The position numbers and the translations under genes were made by a program. The notes under the pieces are model-generated. The model saw nothing but the letters and a program-made list of their open reading frames with translations. It made no database searches and was not told the origin of the DNA. DNA of 26,022 nucleotides. It comes from Clostridium sp. CAG:964. Lineage in GTDB: Bacteria; Bacillota; Clostridia; Oscillospirales; Acutalibacteraceae. Location of the stretch: positions 1-26,022 of the forward strand of contig FR891306.1 in the NCBI GenBank assembly GCA_000435335.1, given 5' to 3'. This document shows, one piece after another, positions 6,948-14,471 of the stretch (its first letter is position 1; each line of letters begins with the position of its first letter).

Positions 6948-7841
6948 TTAAATGCCTGCCGCCTGTGCTTTTTGGACAGCGGCTTTTTTTGCCTCCTCAG
7001 GGGATACATACGGGTGCGAGCTGTGCTTAACCTGCACGCCCTCATATTTCAGTTTAAACTGTACTCTGCCGTTAAATTTTTTGTTGCAGTAGTCGCAGTT
7101 AAATGCAGCCCGAAAACTTTTGTTTTTTTGCTGCCACTTATTAAGCCGTCTGCCCCTTCTGCCGCAAACGGGACACACTGCGTAAAACTGCTTTTTGTCT
7201 ATAAGAGGGTTGTTAAACTCTGTAATAACTGTATTTTTGAAGCAAACTCTATTGTAAAACTCTGCGTCGGCAGGCTTAATAAAGCTCTTAATTTTTTCCG
7301 GATCATATACCTTGGCAAAGCATTTCCACGAAAGCAGACTGTCGTCCAGTGCACGGTGCAGCTGGTCGCTGCCAAAATCAATGTTTAACAGCTCAGCCGC
7401 AGCCGAAAGCCCCATTTGCTTTGACGGATCTTCACGCTTTAAGCAGTTTTCGCAATAGCTTTGCAAATTCATATACTTTTTTAAAAAAGCTATGGTTTTG
7501 GTTTTATTGTAATACTCATTGTTAGTAATCAAAGTCTGAATATCTGTTATGCCCCATGTGAGAATTACCGCACCCCTTGAAAAGGCGCTGAATTCTTTAA
7601 TAACATGATTATAGGTATTATTGGCAGCTTCTATTTCCTCGTTGCTTATATGTGTCAGCTCTTTTACTCTGCCACAAATTTTTTTGCCGATTTGCGGCTT
7701 TATAAGCATAGAAAACTTGTCAATCAGCTCCATTTTGCTGTTGATTCTTACCGCACCAAACTCAATAATTTCGTTGATGTATTTCTTTTCTTTTTTGCTG
7801 TAAGAGCCATTCCACTCTAAATCTAAAATTACAAAGTCCAA
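6948..7841 (-). CDS. DEDDh 3'-5' exonuclease domain protein with C-terminal zinc ribbon
   Basis: A DnaQ/RNase T-like exonuclease domain with a zinc-binding tail; the exact substrate (DNA or RNA) is unknown. The start is most likely TTG 7841, 9-10 nt after AAGGA, giving MDFVILDLEWN and 297 aa; an in-frame TTG at 7850 is too close to that site. The DEDDh residues are visible: Asp7 and Glu9 (DLE), an Asp near 100 (WGITD), His162 and Asp167 (HRALDD). Four cysteines in two CxxC pairs (about 223/226 and 249/252) form a zinc-ribbon-like module after the nuclease domain. A basic tail follows. The gene lies 24 nt after the typA stop and is co-transcribed with it. KapD-like nucleases are the nearest named group. 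Confidence 0.85.
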   Translation of the reverse strand: MDFVILDLEWNGSYSKKEKKYINEIIEFGAVRINSKMELIDKFSMLIKPQIGKKICGRVKELTHISNEEIEAANNTYNHVIKEFSAFSRGAVILTWGITDIQTLITNNEYYNKTKTIAFLKKYMNLQSYCENCLKREDPSKQMGLSAAAELLNIDFGSDQLHRALDDSLLSWKCFAKVYDPEKIKSFIKPADAEFYNRVCFKNTVITEFNNPLIDKKQFYAVCPVCGRRGRRLNKWQQKNKSFRAAFNCDYCNKKFNGRVQFKLKYEGVQVKHSSHPYVSPEEAKKAAVQKAQAAGI

Positions 7842-7865
7842 TAATATCAATTCCTTAAATAATGC

Positions 7866-9686
7866 TTACTTCTTTCTGCTTGCCTGCTTCATTCTAAGTT
7901 CTTTGCTCAATACCTTTTTACGCAAACGGATATTAAGCGGCGTTACCTCTACAAGCTCGTCATCGGCGATAAACTCCAAGGACTGCTCAAGGCTAAGCGG
8001 TGAACAAGGCGTAAGCTTTAGAGCGTCATCAGAGCCGGAGGCACGGGTATTTGTAATATGCTTCTTTTTGCACACATTAACAGTAATATCTTCGTTTTTA
8101 GGGCTTGCACCTACTATCATACCCTCATATACAGGTATGCCGGCACCTAGGAACAGTCTGCCTCTTTCTTGTGCGGCAAACAAACCGTAGTTTGTTGTTT
8201 CGCCTGTTTCGTGTGCTACAAGTGAGCCTTGGTGTCTGCTTATGATTTCGCCCTTGTATGGCTCATAGCCGTCAAATACATGGTTCATAATTCCGTTGCC
8301 GTTTGTATCTGTCAGGAATTCACTACGGTAGCCCATAATACCTCTTGCCGGAATACGGAATTCAATGTGCGTCATACCCGACTCTCTGGTGCCCATATTT
8401 ATAAGCTCTGCTTTTCTTGTGCCAAGCTTTTCCATAACGGCACCTACATATGTGTCAGGAACTTCAATAATAAGCAGCTCCATAGGCTCGCATTTAACGC
8501 CGTCAATCTCTTTCATAATAACTGTAGGACGAGAAACCTGAAACTCATAGTTCTGGCGACGCATTGTTTCAATAAGAACAGAAAGATGCAGCTCGCCTCT
8601 GCCGGATACTCTAAAGGTATCTGCTGAGTCTGTTTCCTCTACACGCATAGCTACATTTGTTTCTACCTCCTTAAACAATCTGTCACGCAGATTTCTTGAG
8701 GTAACATACTTACCCTCTTTACCTGCAAACGGCGAATTGTTTACCATAAACAGCATAGAAACAGTAGGCTCGTCTATCTTTACAAAAGGCAGTGCCTCTA
8801 CATGGTCAGGCGCACAGGCTGTTTCACCTATATTAAGGTCTGTAATGCCTGAAACAGCAATAATATCACCCAGCTGTGCTGTTTCGGTTTCTACTCTTTT
8901 TAAGCCCTCAAACTGATACAGCTTTGCAATTTTTACATTCTTTGTTCCGCCGTCTCTTGTGCACAATACGGCAGACTGGCCGTTCTTTACAGAGCCACGC
9001 TCAACTCTGCCTATACCGATTCTGCCTACATAATCATCATAATCAATATTAGAGAACAAAATCTGCATAGGGCCGTCTAAATCGCCCTTTGGAGGCTCAA
9101 CCTCGTTAATAATTGTTTCAAACAAAGGCGTCATATCTGTACCCTTTTCGTTAGGGTCAAGTGACGCATAGCCATCTCTTGCCGAAGCATATACAACAGG
9201 AAATTCCAACTGGTCATCATCGGCACCAAGGTCAATAAACAGGTCAAGCACCTCGTCTACAACCTCCTGCGGTCTTGCACCCGGACGGTCAACCTTGTTT
9301 ACAACAACAACAGGCTTTTTGCCAAGCCCTAATGCCTTTTTCAAAACGAAACGAGTTTGAGGCATACAGCCCTCAAAAGCGTCTACAAGCAGCAAAACGC
9401 CGTCAACCATCATAAGTATACGCTCAACCTCGCCGCCAAAATCAGCATGTCCCGGTGTATCTACAATATTAATTTTTATATCCTTGTACATTACAGCTGT
9501 ATTCTTTGAAAGAATTGTAATGCCACGCTCACGCTCAAGGTCGTTTGAATCCATCACACGCTCTGCAACAGCTTCGTTAGACCTGAATATACCGCTCTGC
9601 TTTAGCAGCTGGTCAACCAGGGTTGTTTTGCCGTGGTCAACATGGGCAATTATTGCTACATTTCTTAAATTATCTCTCTGACCCAT
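7866..9686 (-). CDS. typA: Ribosome-associated translational GTPase TypA/BipA
   Basis: A 606-aa GTPase that binds the 70S ribosome at the elongation-factor site and aids 50S assembly and stress adaptation. ATG 9686 has GAGGG 7 nt upstream; the frame is open to 9785 but that stretch overlaps the promoter. GTPase motifs: AHVDHGKT (14-21), the switch region with RGIT (54-57), DTPGH (76-80), NKVD (130-133) and YASARDG near 175. Domain II, an EF-G-like domain III/V and the BipA-specific C-terminal domain follow, the last marked by TRASGSDDALKLTP. Length is normal (about 600-615). It has its own promoter (9736-9764) and leads the operon with the exonuclease and dus genes. Confidence 0.97.
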   Translation of the reverse strand: MGQRDNLRNVAIIAHVDHGKTTLVDQLLKQSGIFRSNEAVAERVMDSNDLERERGITILSKNTAVMYKDIKINIVDTPGHADFGGEVERILMMVDGVLLLVDAFEGCMPQTRFVLKKALGLGKKPVVVVNKVDRPGARPQEVVDEVLDLFIDLGADDDQLEFPVVYASARDGYASLDPNEKGTDMTPLFETIINEVEPPKGDLDGPMQILFSNIDYDDYVGRIGIGRVERGSVKNGQSAVLCTRDGGTKNVKIAKLYQFEGLKRVETETAQLGDIIAVSGITDLNIGETACAPDHVEALPFVKIDEPTVSMLFMVNNSPFAGKEGKYVTSRNLRDRLFKEVETNVAMRVEETDSADTFRVSGRGELHLSVLIETMRRQNYEFQVSRPTVIMKEIDGVKCEPMELLIIEVPDTYVGAVMEKLGTRKAELINMGTRESGMTHIEFRIPARGIMGYRSEFLTDTNGNGIMNHVFDGYEPYKGEIISRHQGSLVAHETGETTNYGLFAAQERGRLFLGAGIPVYEGMIVGASPKNEDITVNVCKKKHITNTRASGSDDALKLTPCSPLSLEQSLEFIADDELVEVTPLNIRLRKKVLSKELRMKQASRKK

Positions 9687-9735
9687 AAGAATTCCCTCGT
9701 TTTCTATAAATAATTTTATTTTTCCACAATTGTAA

Positions 9736-9764
9736 ATTATAACACACTCATTTTTATTTATCAA
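9736..9764 (-). promoter_or_regulatory. Promoter of typA
   Basis: On the minus strand TTGATA (9759-9764), a 17-nt spacer and a perfect TATAAT (9736-9741) lie about 49 nt before the typA start. Confidence 0.85.
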
Positions 9765-9904
9765 ATTAATACATATAATATTCAAAAACTTTGAATAACT
9801 GTATTAAGTACATTGTTATTATTTCAAATTTATGTTAAATATGCTAAATGTCCTAAATTCAGCCAAGCATAGGCATTGCCTACAGGGCTGTTTTACAATG
9901 AATG

Positions 9905-9933
9905 TTGGCTATTTAACTTTAGTGTGGTATAAT
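9905..9933 (+). promoter_or_regulatory. Promoter of the radical SAM gene
   Basis: TTGGCT (9905-9910), a 17-nt spacer and a perfect TATAAT (9928-9933) are followed by AAGGGG and the ATG at 9964, giving a leader of about 25 nt. Confidence 0.82.
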
Positions 9934-9963
9934 CAGTGCAGTAAAATTCAAGGGGTTATAGTT

Positions 9964-10839
9964 ATGCATAAGGTAAACGCAAAACAACTGCTATCATCAG
10001 ATAACGGAATGAATATATACCGTGGCTGTACCCACGGGTGCATTTATTGTGACGCACGAAGCAAGTGCTATCAAATGAACCACGCTTTTGAAGATATAGA
10101 GGTTAAAGAAAATGCCCCTATAATTTTGGAGGAAAAGCTTAAAAGAAAACGAAAAAAAGCTATGATAGCCACAGGTGCAATGTCTGACCCTTACATACCT
10201 GAAGAAAAGCAGCTCTTAAAAACAAAAGCCTGCCTGGAGGTTATTGAAAAATACGGTTTTGGGCTTTGCATACAAACAAAAAGCAATCTTATTTTGCGGG
10301 ACCTTGATTTACTGAAAGCAATTAATAAAAAATCAAAGTGCGTAGTACAAATGACACTTACAACAGCGGACATTAATCTTTGCAGAAAAATTGAGCCTAA
10401 TGTATGTACTACCGACAAAAGAGTTGAAGCACTGAAGATTTTTGCAAGCAACGGCATACCTACAGTAGTTTGGCTCTGCCCTTTTTTGCCCTTTATAAAC
10501 GATACCGAAGAAAATATTCTCTCGCTTATGCGCCAGTGCGTAGACGCCGGCGTTAAGGGAATAATCTGCTATGGTATTGGAGTTACACTTCGTGAGGGCA
10601 GCCGTGAGCACTTTTATAAACAGCTTGATTATAAATTTCCCGGATTAAAATACAAATACATCAATCATTACGGAAACAGCTACGAATTGCTAAGCCCCAA
10701 TAATGACAAACTAATGAAAATTATTGCAGCCGAATGTGAAAATAACGGAATTATGCTTGACAATGACAAGGTGTTTGAATATATGAAAACCTACCAAAGT
10801 AATGAATATATACAAATGGATTTGTTTGACCTAATGTAA
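9964..10839 (+). CDS. Radical SAM protein, spore-photoproduct-lyase-like (SPL) family
   Basis: A 291-aa cytoplasmic [4Fe-4S] enzyme that would cleave S-adenosylmethionine to start a radical reaction; the substrate is unknown. ATG 9964 (AAGGGG 8 nt upstream) is preferred over an open frame back to 9832, which crosses the promoter. The cluster motif is C22-x3-C26-x2-C29 within RGCTHGCIYC. The sequence TGAMSDPYIPEEK and the later QTKSNLILRDLDLL are typical of SplB-like proteins of the Rv2578c/PA0069 type. Real SplB of spore formers carries a different N-terminal region, so repair of spore photoproduct should not be assumed. It is a single-gene unit with its own promoter and terminator, divergent from typA. 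Confidence 0.85.
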   Translation: MHKVNAKQLLSSDNGMNIYRGCTHGCIYCDARSKCYQMNHAFEDIEVKENAPIILEEKLKRKRKKAMIATGAMSDPYIPEEKQLLKTKACLEVIEKYGFGLCIQTKSNLILRDLDLLKAINKKSKCVVQMTLTTADINLCRKIEPNVCTTDKRVEALKIFASNGIPTVVWLCPFLPFINDTEENILSLMRQCVDAGVKGIICYGIGVTLREGSREHFYKQLDYKFPGLKYKYINHYGNSYELLSPNNDKLMKIIAAECENNGIMLDNDKVFEYMKTYQSNEYIQMDLFDLM

Positions 10840-10920
10840 ACCGTACACAAAATTATACGCAGTCGGTATTTTAAACAGACAGTATTTTTCAGCTATATAT
10901 GTTACAAATCAGAAAACAAG

Positions 10921-10950
10921 AAAAGGAACGGTTATTGTGCCGTTCCTTTT
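10921..10950. terminator. Bidirectional terminator between the radical SAM gene and the convergent membrane-protein gene
   Basis: A perfect 11-bp stem (AAAAGGAACGG at 10921-10931 with 10940-10950) and an 8-nt loop lie between two convergent genes. A T run on each strand makes it usable in both directions. Confidence 0.85.
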
Positions 10951-10968
10951 GCATTATATAAATTTTAA

Positions 10969-12048
10969 TTATGCTGCTGTAGCCTTTTCTTTATTTGAAG
11001 CTTCGGCTGTGGCTGCTTCGTCCTTTGTTGAGCTTGACTGTGAAGAGCTGTCGGATAGTGAATCTCTGTACTTATCCATTTCTTCCTTTGAAGACTTCTC
11101 ATAAACCATATCGTATGAGCCGTTTGAAATTGTCAGCTTATTATCCTTAACGGATGCATCCATTTTACTTTCTGAGCCTGCATCAACGGTGTTGCCGGAG
11201 GAATCTGTTCCTCCTGCAGACAATGTAATAATCTGCTTGCCGTCAAAGTTGTACTTAAATGTTACAACATCTGTATAAATAGGCGTAATGGCATAGTTGT
11301 GTATAAAGCCGTCGTCCGTAAGCTCCATAAATGTTTCCATACCGTACATATTTGTAGTTTTCCAGTAGCCGACAATGCTGTCGTTTTTCTTAAAGCTTGG
11401 CCCCTTCAATTCAGTTTTCGGCTTAAACATTTCATATGTAAGCTCCTGTGCCTGCCCGCCTTTGTCATATGATATTGCAACCTTTTTGCCCTGAATTAAA
11501 TTGCCTGTAACCTCGTACTTAAAGCTTTGCTGTATAGCACCGTTGTACATATAGTTAAATGAATTATCGCCGTAGCTTACTTGATAAATCATTTCCTCGG
11601 ACATATAATCTGAGCTCATTGACAGAATAAGCTCTTTATCCGTAAATTCGTAGTAGGTTTCATACACGGTACCGTCTGTACCTGTTTGTGTATATTTCCA
11701 CACACCTTTTATTGAATTGTTAAAGAAAATAAAGTAAACTGCACCGCCGATAACAGCCAGTAATACAGCCACAATAACAACAATAGTAATAATAGTGCCG
11801 GTCTTCATTTTCTTTTTCGGCTTAGCCGCATCGGTACTGCTGCTGTCAGGGTTATCCTCACTGATATAATCATCCAGCTCGCCAAATTGTGAAGCATACT
11901 CCTGTTCATCATTTTCTGATTTTGCGGTATCCTCAGCCTCGGCATTTTCAGCAGCCTCCGCCTCTAAATTTTCCTCAGCAAAGCCGGTGTTTTCTGCTCC
12001 GTTGTCATCGCCGTTAAGGTCAAACTGATTTTTCTCATTATCTGCCAT
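10969..12048 (-). CDS. Acidic membrane-anchored protein with two extracytoplasmic lipocalin-like repeats
   Basis: A 359-aa protein of unknown function. ATG 12048 has AGGAGG 6 nt upstream. Residues 1-72 are very acidic and low-complexity (Glu, Asp, Asn, Ala). A basic stop (KPKKKMK, 76-82) and a single membrane helix (about 85-109) follow. The remaining 250 residues are probably extracytoplasmic. They contain two similar blocks, one starting at GVWKYT (about 115) and one at GYWKTT (about 227), each followed by alternating strands with YYEFTDKELIL or FMELTDDGFI. This resembles DUF5640/lipocalin-like repeats of clostridial membrane proteins. The C-terminus is Ser, Ala and Lys rich. The gene is monocistronic with a strong promoter. 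A zinc-ribbon N-terminus, common in relatives, is absent. Confidence 0.72.
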   Translation of the reverse strand: MADNEKNQFDLNGDDNGAENTGFAEENLEAEAAENAEAEDTAKSENDEQEYASQFGELDDYISEDNPDSSSTDAAKPKKKMKTGTIITIVVIVAVLLAVIGGAVYFIFFNNSIKGVWKYTQTGTDGTVYETYYEFTDKELILSMSSDYMSEEMIYQVSYGDNSFNYMYNGAIQQSFKYEVTGNLIQGKKVAISYDKGGQAQELTYEMFKPKTELKGPSFKKNDSIVGYWKTTNMYGMETFMELTDDGFIHNYAITPIYTDVVTFKYNFDGKQIITLSAGGTDSSGNTVDAGSESKMDASVKDNKLTISNGSYDMVYEKSSKEEMDKYRDSLSDSSSQSSSTKDEAATAEASNKEKATAA

Positions 12049-12083
12049 TGTAATCCTCCTATAATTTGCATAAAGACAAATTA

Positions 12084-12112
12084 ATTATAATACAATAAAT
12101 AAGTTTTGGCAA
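12084..12112 (-). promoter_or_regulatory. Promoter of the acidic membrane-protein gene
   Basis: On the minus strand TTGCCA (12107-12112), a 17-nt spacer and a perfect TATAAT (12084-12089) lie about 36 nt before the ATG. Confidence 0.83.
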
Positions 12113-12194
12113 CTTAAATATTTTGTAATTTTGTATTTATGCATACACAGAATGGAAGGTTACGCATTACAATAACCACAGTGCGGCAAAAATA

Positions 12195-12217
12195 CAAAAG
12201 GCGGCAGCCGGCCGCCT
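12195..12217 (-). terminator. Intrinsic terminator of nrdR
   Basis: On the minus strand AGGCGGC (12211-12217) pairs with GCCGCCT (12199-12205) around a 5-nt loop, followed by TTTTG and a further T-rich stretch. It begins 13 nt after the nrdR stop. Confidence 0.78.
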
Positions 12218-12229
12218 GTGACACTTTGC

Positions 12230-12685
12230 TTATTTAGACTGCAAAAGCTTGTTAAGCTCCTCTCTAAAAGTATTAATATCCTTAAATTGTCTGTAAACAG
12301 AGGCAAAGCGTACATACGCCACCTCATCAACCTCCTTTAAATACTCCATAGCATACTCGCCTATTGTTTGGGAGGTAACCTCTCTTTCAAGAGAATTTTG
12401 CAGACGCATTTCTATTTTATTTATTATTTCCTCTATTGTTTCAGCGGAAACAGGCCTCTTTTCGCAGGCACGCATTAAGCCCTGGCTAAGCTTTTCTCGG
12501 CTGAAAAGCTCACGGGTACGGTCACGCTTTACCACCATAATCGGTACAGTTTCAATAACCTCGTGTGTAGTAAAACGCTTTCCACAGTTTAAGCATTCAC
12601 GGCGGCGACGGATTCTTTCGCCGTCATCGGCCGAGCGTGAATCTATAACCTTGCTTTCCTCACAAGAACAGTACGGACATTTCAT
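12230..12685 (-). CDS. nrdR: Transcriptional repressor NrdR
   Basis: NrdR represses ribonucleotide reductase genes when dATP is high. The second ATG (12685) is preferred over the one at 12691, because GTGAGG then lies 7 nt upstream and the protein begins MKCPYC as usual, giving 151 aa. The zinc ribbon uses Cys3, Cys6, Cys31 and Cys34 (CPYC...CLNC) with the basic RIRRRRE stretch between them. The ATP cone covers about residues 46-136 and starts VVKRDRTRELFSREKL. The length is typical (150-155). It is monocistronic, with a promoter at 12717-12746 that contains an NrdR-box-like sequence, so autoregulation is possible. No ribonucleotide reductase gene is in the window. Confidence 0.97.
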   Translation of the reverse strand: MKCPYCSCEESKVIDSRSADDGERIRRRRECLNCGKRFTTHEVIETVPIMVVKRDRTRELFSREKLSQGLMRACEKRPVSAETIEEIINKIEMRLQNSLEREVTSQTIGEYAMEYLKEVDEVAYVRFASVYRQFKDINTFREELNKLLQSK

Positions 12686-12716
12686 AAGCATACCTCACAT
12701 AATTAATACTGTGGCA

Positions 12717-12746
12717 ATTATACCATATATTGTATTTGCTTTGCAA
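12717..12746 (-). promoter_or_regulatory. Promoter of nrdR with a possible NrdR box in the spacer
   Basis: On the minus strand TTGCAA (12741-12746), an 18-nt spacer and TATAAT (12717-12722) precede the nrdR start by about 31 nt. The plus-strand 16-mer ATACCATATATTGTAT (12720-12735) agrees with the known NrdR-box pattern acaCwAtATaTwGtgt at 13 of 16 positions and overlaps the spacer and the -10. The promoter is clear; the box is a suggestion because NrdR sites usually come in pairs. Confidence 0.65.
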
Positions 12747-12770
12747 GAGTTATACAATATTTATTTAACG

Positions 12771-13565
12771 TTAAATATCACCGAATTCAGTATTCAGATA
12801 ATTATATGCACCCACAATATCGTCTATGGTGTCAAAATCTCTGCGGTAAACCTCAATAACGCCCTTGCCGGAAAAGCCTTGATTTTTCATTTGAGTAAGC
12901 ATTTTTCTGTAGTCCATATCGCCCTTTCCCGGCAGCATACAGTCCCTTGCAGGGGTGTTGTCATTTATATGTAAATGAATTATCCTGTCGCCCATTGCAC
13001 TGCACATATCATAAGGGCTGCAGCCGGTACGCACTGCCTGCTTAATATCAAAAACAAAGGAAGCATCCTTTCCCAAATACTCTCTCATTTGCTTTACAAA
13101 CGCAGGGCTTTGGCTTCTGAACATATTAACATTTTCCTGCCCCAGGTCTACGCCCATTTTTCTGCCTGTCTGTGCCAGCTTGTAGTATCTTTCAAAATAC
13201 TCCTCGTTTGGTATGCCGCCCATTTCGGGCATACGCCTGTCGCCGTGCAAAACAACAAGCCTTGCACCAAGCTCGGCTGCAAAGCAGTAATACTGTTTAT
13301 AAAATTCTACAGAATCATAAAATCTTTTTTTGTAGTCAGAAAAAATCATTATATGCTCATAGCCCGATGTAAACGGGTGTACAGAGGTTACCTTTACGCC
13401 ATAGGGAGCAATAATATTCCTTATGGTTTTTATAAAGTCCTGTTTAACCTCCGACTCGGTATTAACAAAAATTTCAATCTGCTTTACGCCCCTTGATGCC
13501 AAGCCCTCAATAGAGCTTGAAAGCTCCATAGGATAAAAGCAGGAGGAGGAAACTCCGAAAATCAT
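12771..13565 (-). CDS. Sugar phosphate isomerase/epimerase-like TIM-barrel protein (AP endonuclease 2 fold)
   Basis: A 264-aa xylose-isomerase-like TIM barrel that probably acts on a sugar or polyol; the substrate is not visible. ATG 13565 immediately follows the lgt stop (13566-13568), with AAGGAAG about 8 nt upstream in the end of lgt, so the two are translationally coupled. Metal-binding residues are suggested by the His and Glu at strand ends: HPF (about 63), VVLHGD (about 110), the Glu of GQENVN, VFDIKQA, HLHINDN and GVIEVYR near the C-terminus. The N-terminal GVSSSCFYP and the strand-ordered pattern fit COG1082. Pairing with lgt does not reveal a shared pathway. A role in DNA repair (endonuclease IV) is unlikely because the Nfo signature motifs are missing. 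Confidence 0.8.
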   Translation of the reverse strand: MIFGVSSSCFYPMELSSSIEGLASRGVKQIEIFVNTESEVKQDFIKTIRNIIAPYGVKVTSVHPFTSGYEHIMIFSDYKKRFYDSVEFYKQYYCFAAELGARLVVLHGDRRMPEMGGIPNEEYFERYYKLAQTGRKMGVDLGQENVNMFRSQSPAFVKQMREYLGKDASFVFDIKQAVRTGCSPYDMCSAMGDRIIHLHINDNTPARDCMLPGKGDMDYRKMLTQMKNQGFSGKGVIEVYRRDFDTIDDIVGAYNYLNTEFGDI

Positions 13566-14402
13566 TTACGCCACTTCCTTATTTACAGCTGTATTTTGCT
13601 TTGGCTTACGGCTATATTCTGCTATTAGTGCCACTGCCGAAATCACAAAGAGAAAAATACTTATCCACTGTGAGGTTGAAAGCGGCCCAAAATAGCCTCG
13701 CTCTGTAATGTCGCCTCTGAAAAATTCATTAATAAACCTAACCACCGGGTATATAAGACCGTATATCCAAATTAATGTACCCTTTTTCAGGCTGCTGCAT
13801 TTGCAAAGCACAGCCAAAAGCACTAAGCATATAAGCACATTTTCTACAGACTCAAACAGCTGTATAGGCAGGCGGCTTACACCATTTGCATTTACGATTA
13901 ATGAGTGATGGTATGTAACTCCGAAATTGCTTTCTATTCCGTAGCAGCAGCCTGCCAAAAAGCAGCCTATCCTGCCAAATGCGTGAAACAACGGGATACA
14001 TGGTGCAAGGGTGTCGGCATAACTGCGAACATCAAGCTTTGCCACCTTCATATAAATAAACGCACCAATACATGCACCTATAAGTCCGCCGTAAAATACC
14101 ATACCTCCAAAAACATCTATCATATATGCCATAAACATCTGCAAACTGCCGAACACTCGGTCAAGGTGGGTAAGCACATACACAAGCTTGTCAAACTGTG
14201 CAATTGCGTAAACAATATGTGCCATTATAAATGCACCTATGCCACCTGCCAGACCTATGCACACATATTCAATGCCCTCTATATGGTCACGCTTTTTCAT
14301 AGTAACAAGTTTTATCAGCAGAAAGCAGGCCAAAATACCTAAGCCCACCATAAATCCATAGTAAGGCAGTTCAAAGCCTAATGTATCAAGTGTAGAAAAC
14401 AT
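13566..14402 (-). CDS. lgt: Prolipoprotein diacylglyceryl transferase
   Basis: An integral membrane enzyme that transfers diacylglycerol from phosphatidylglycerol to the lipobox Cys of prolipoproteins. ATG 14402 has AGAGGTG 5 nt upstream and gives 278 aa. An open frame to 14447 is ignored because it passes through a terminator hairpin. Seven hydrophobic segments are visible. The Lgt signature is present in the clostridial form HAFGRIGCFLAGCCYG (GRxGNFxNxE in proteobacteria), and the C-terminal RFINEFFRGD motif is conserved. FDTLGFELPYYG-like N-terminal residues match the family. The gene is coupled to the downstream isomerase gene. The only space for its own promoter is upstream of a terminator (see 14415-14446), so expression probably depends on read-through. 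Confidence 0.93.
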   Translation of the reverse strand: MFSTLDTLGFELPYYGFMVGLGILACFLLIKLVTMKKRDHIEGIEYVCIGLAGGIGAFIMAHIVYAIAQFDKLVYVLTHLDRVFGSLQMFMAYMIDVFGGMVFYGGLIGACIGAFIYMKVAKLDVRSYADTLAPCIPLFHAFGRIGCFLAGCCYGIESNFGVTYHHSLIVNANGVSRLPIQLFESVENVLICLVLLAVLCKCSSLKKGTLIWIYGLIYPVVRFINEFFRGDITERGYFGPLSTSQWISIFLFVISAVALIAEYSRKPKQNTAVNKEVA

Positions 14403-14414
14403 ATATTCACCTCT

Positions 14415-14446
14415 AAAAAATGGCAGTGTGCAACAACACACTGCCA
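14415..14446 (-). terminator. Intrinsic terminator directly upstream of the lgt ribosome binding site
   Basis: A perfect 10-bp stem (TGGCAGTGTG 14421-14430 with CACACTGCCA 14437-14446) has a 6-nt loop and, on the minus strand, six T (14415-14420). The lgt AGAGGTG begins right after the T run. It ends the Asn/Gln-rich gene transcript and partly insulates or attenuates lgt. Confidence 0.87.
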
Positions 14447-14471
14447 AATTATCATAAAAATCAATTTTAAA

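Noticed and set aside
6923..7045. Longer N-terminus for the Dus protein
   Set aside because: It overlaps the end of the exonuclease gene in another frame, and the extra residues are basic nonsense-like sequence without family similarity.
9687..9785. Longer N-terminus for TypA
   Set aside because: The extra codons overlap the TTGATA/TATAAT promoter, and the family N-terminus starts at the ATG at 9686 with a good ribosome site.
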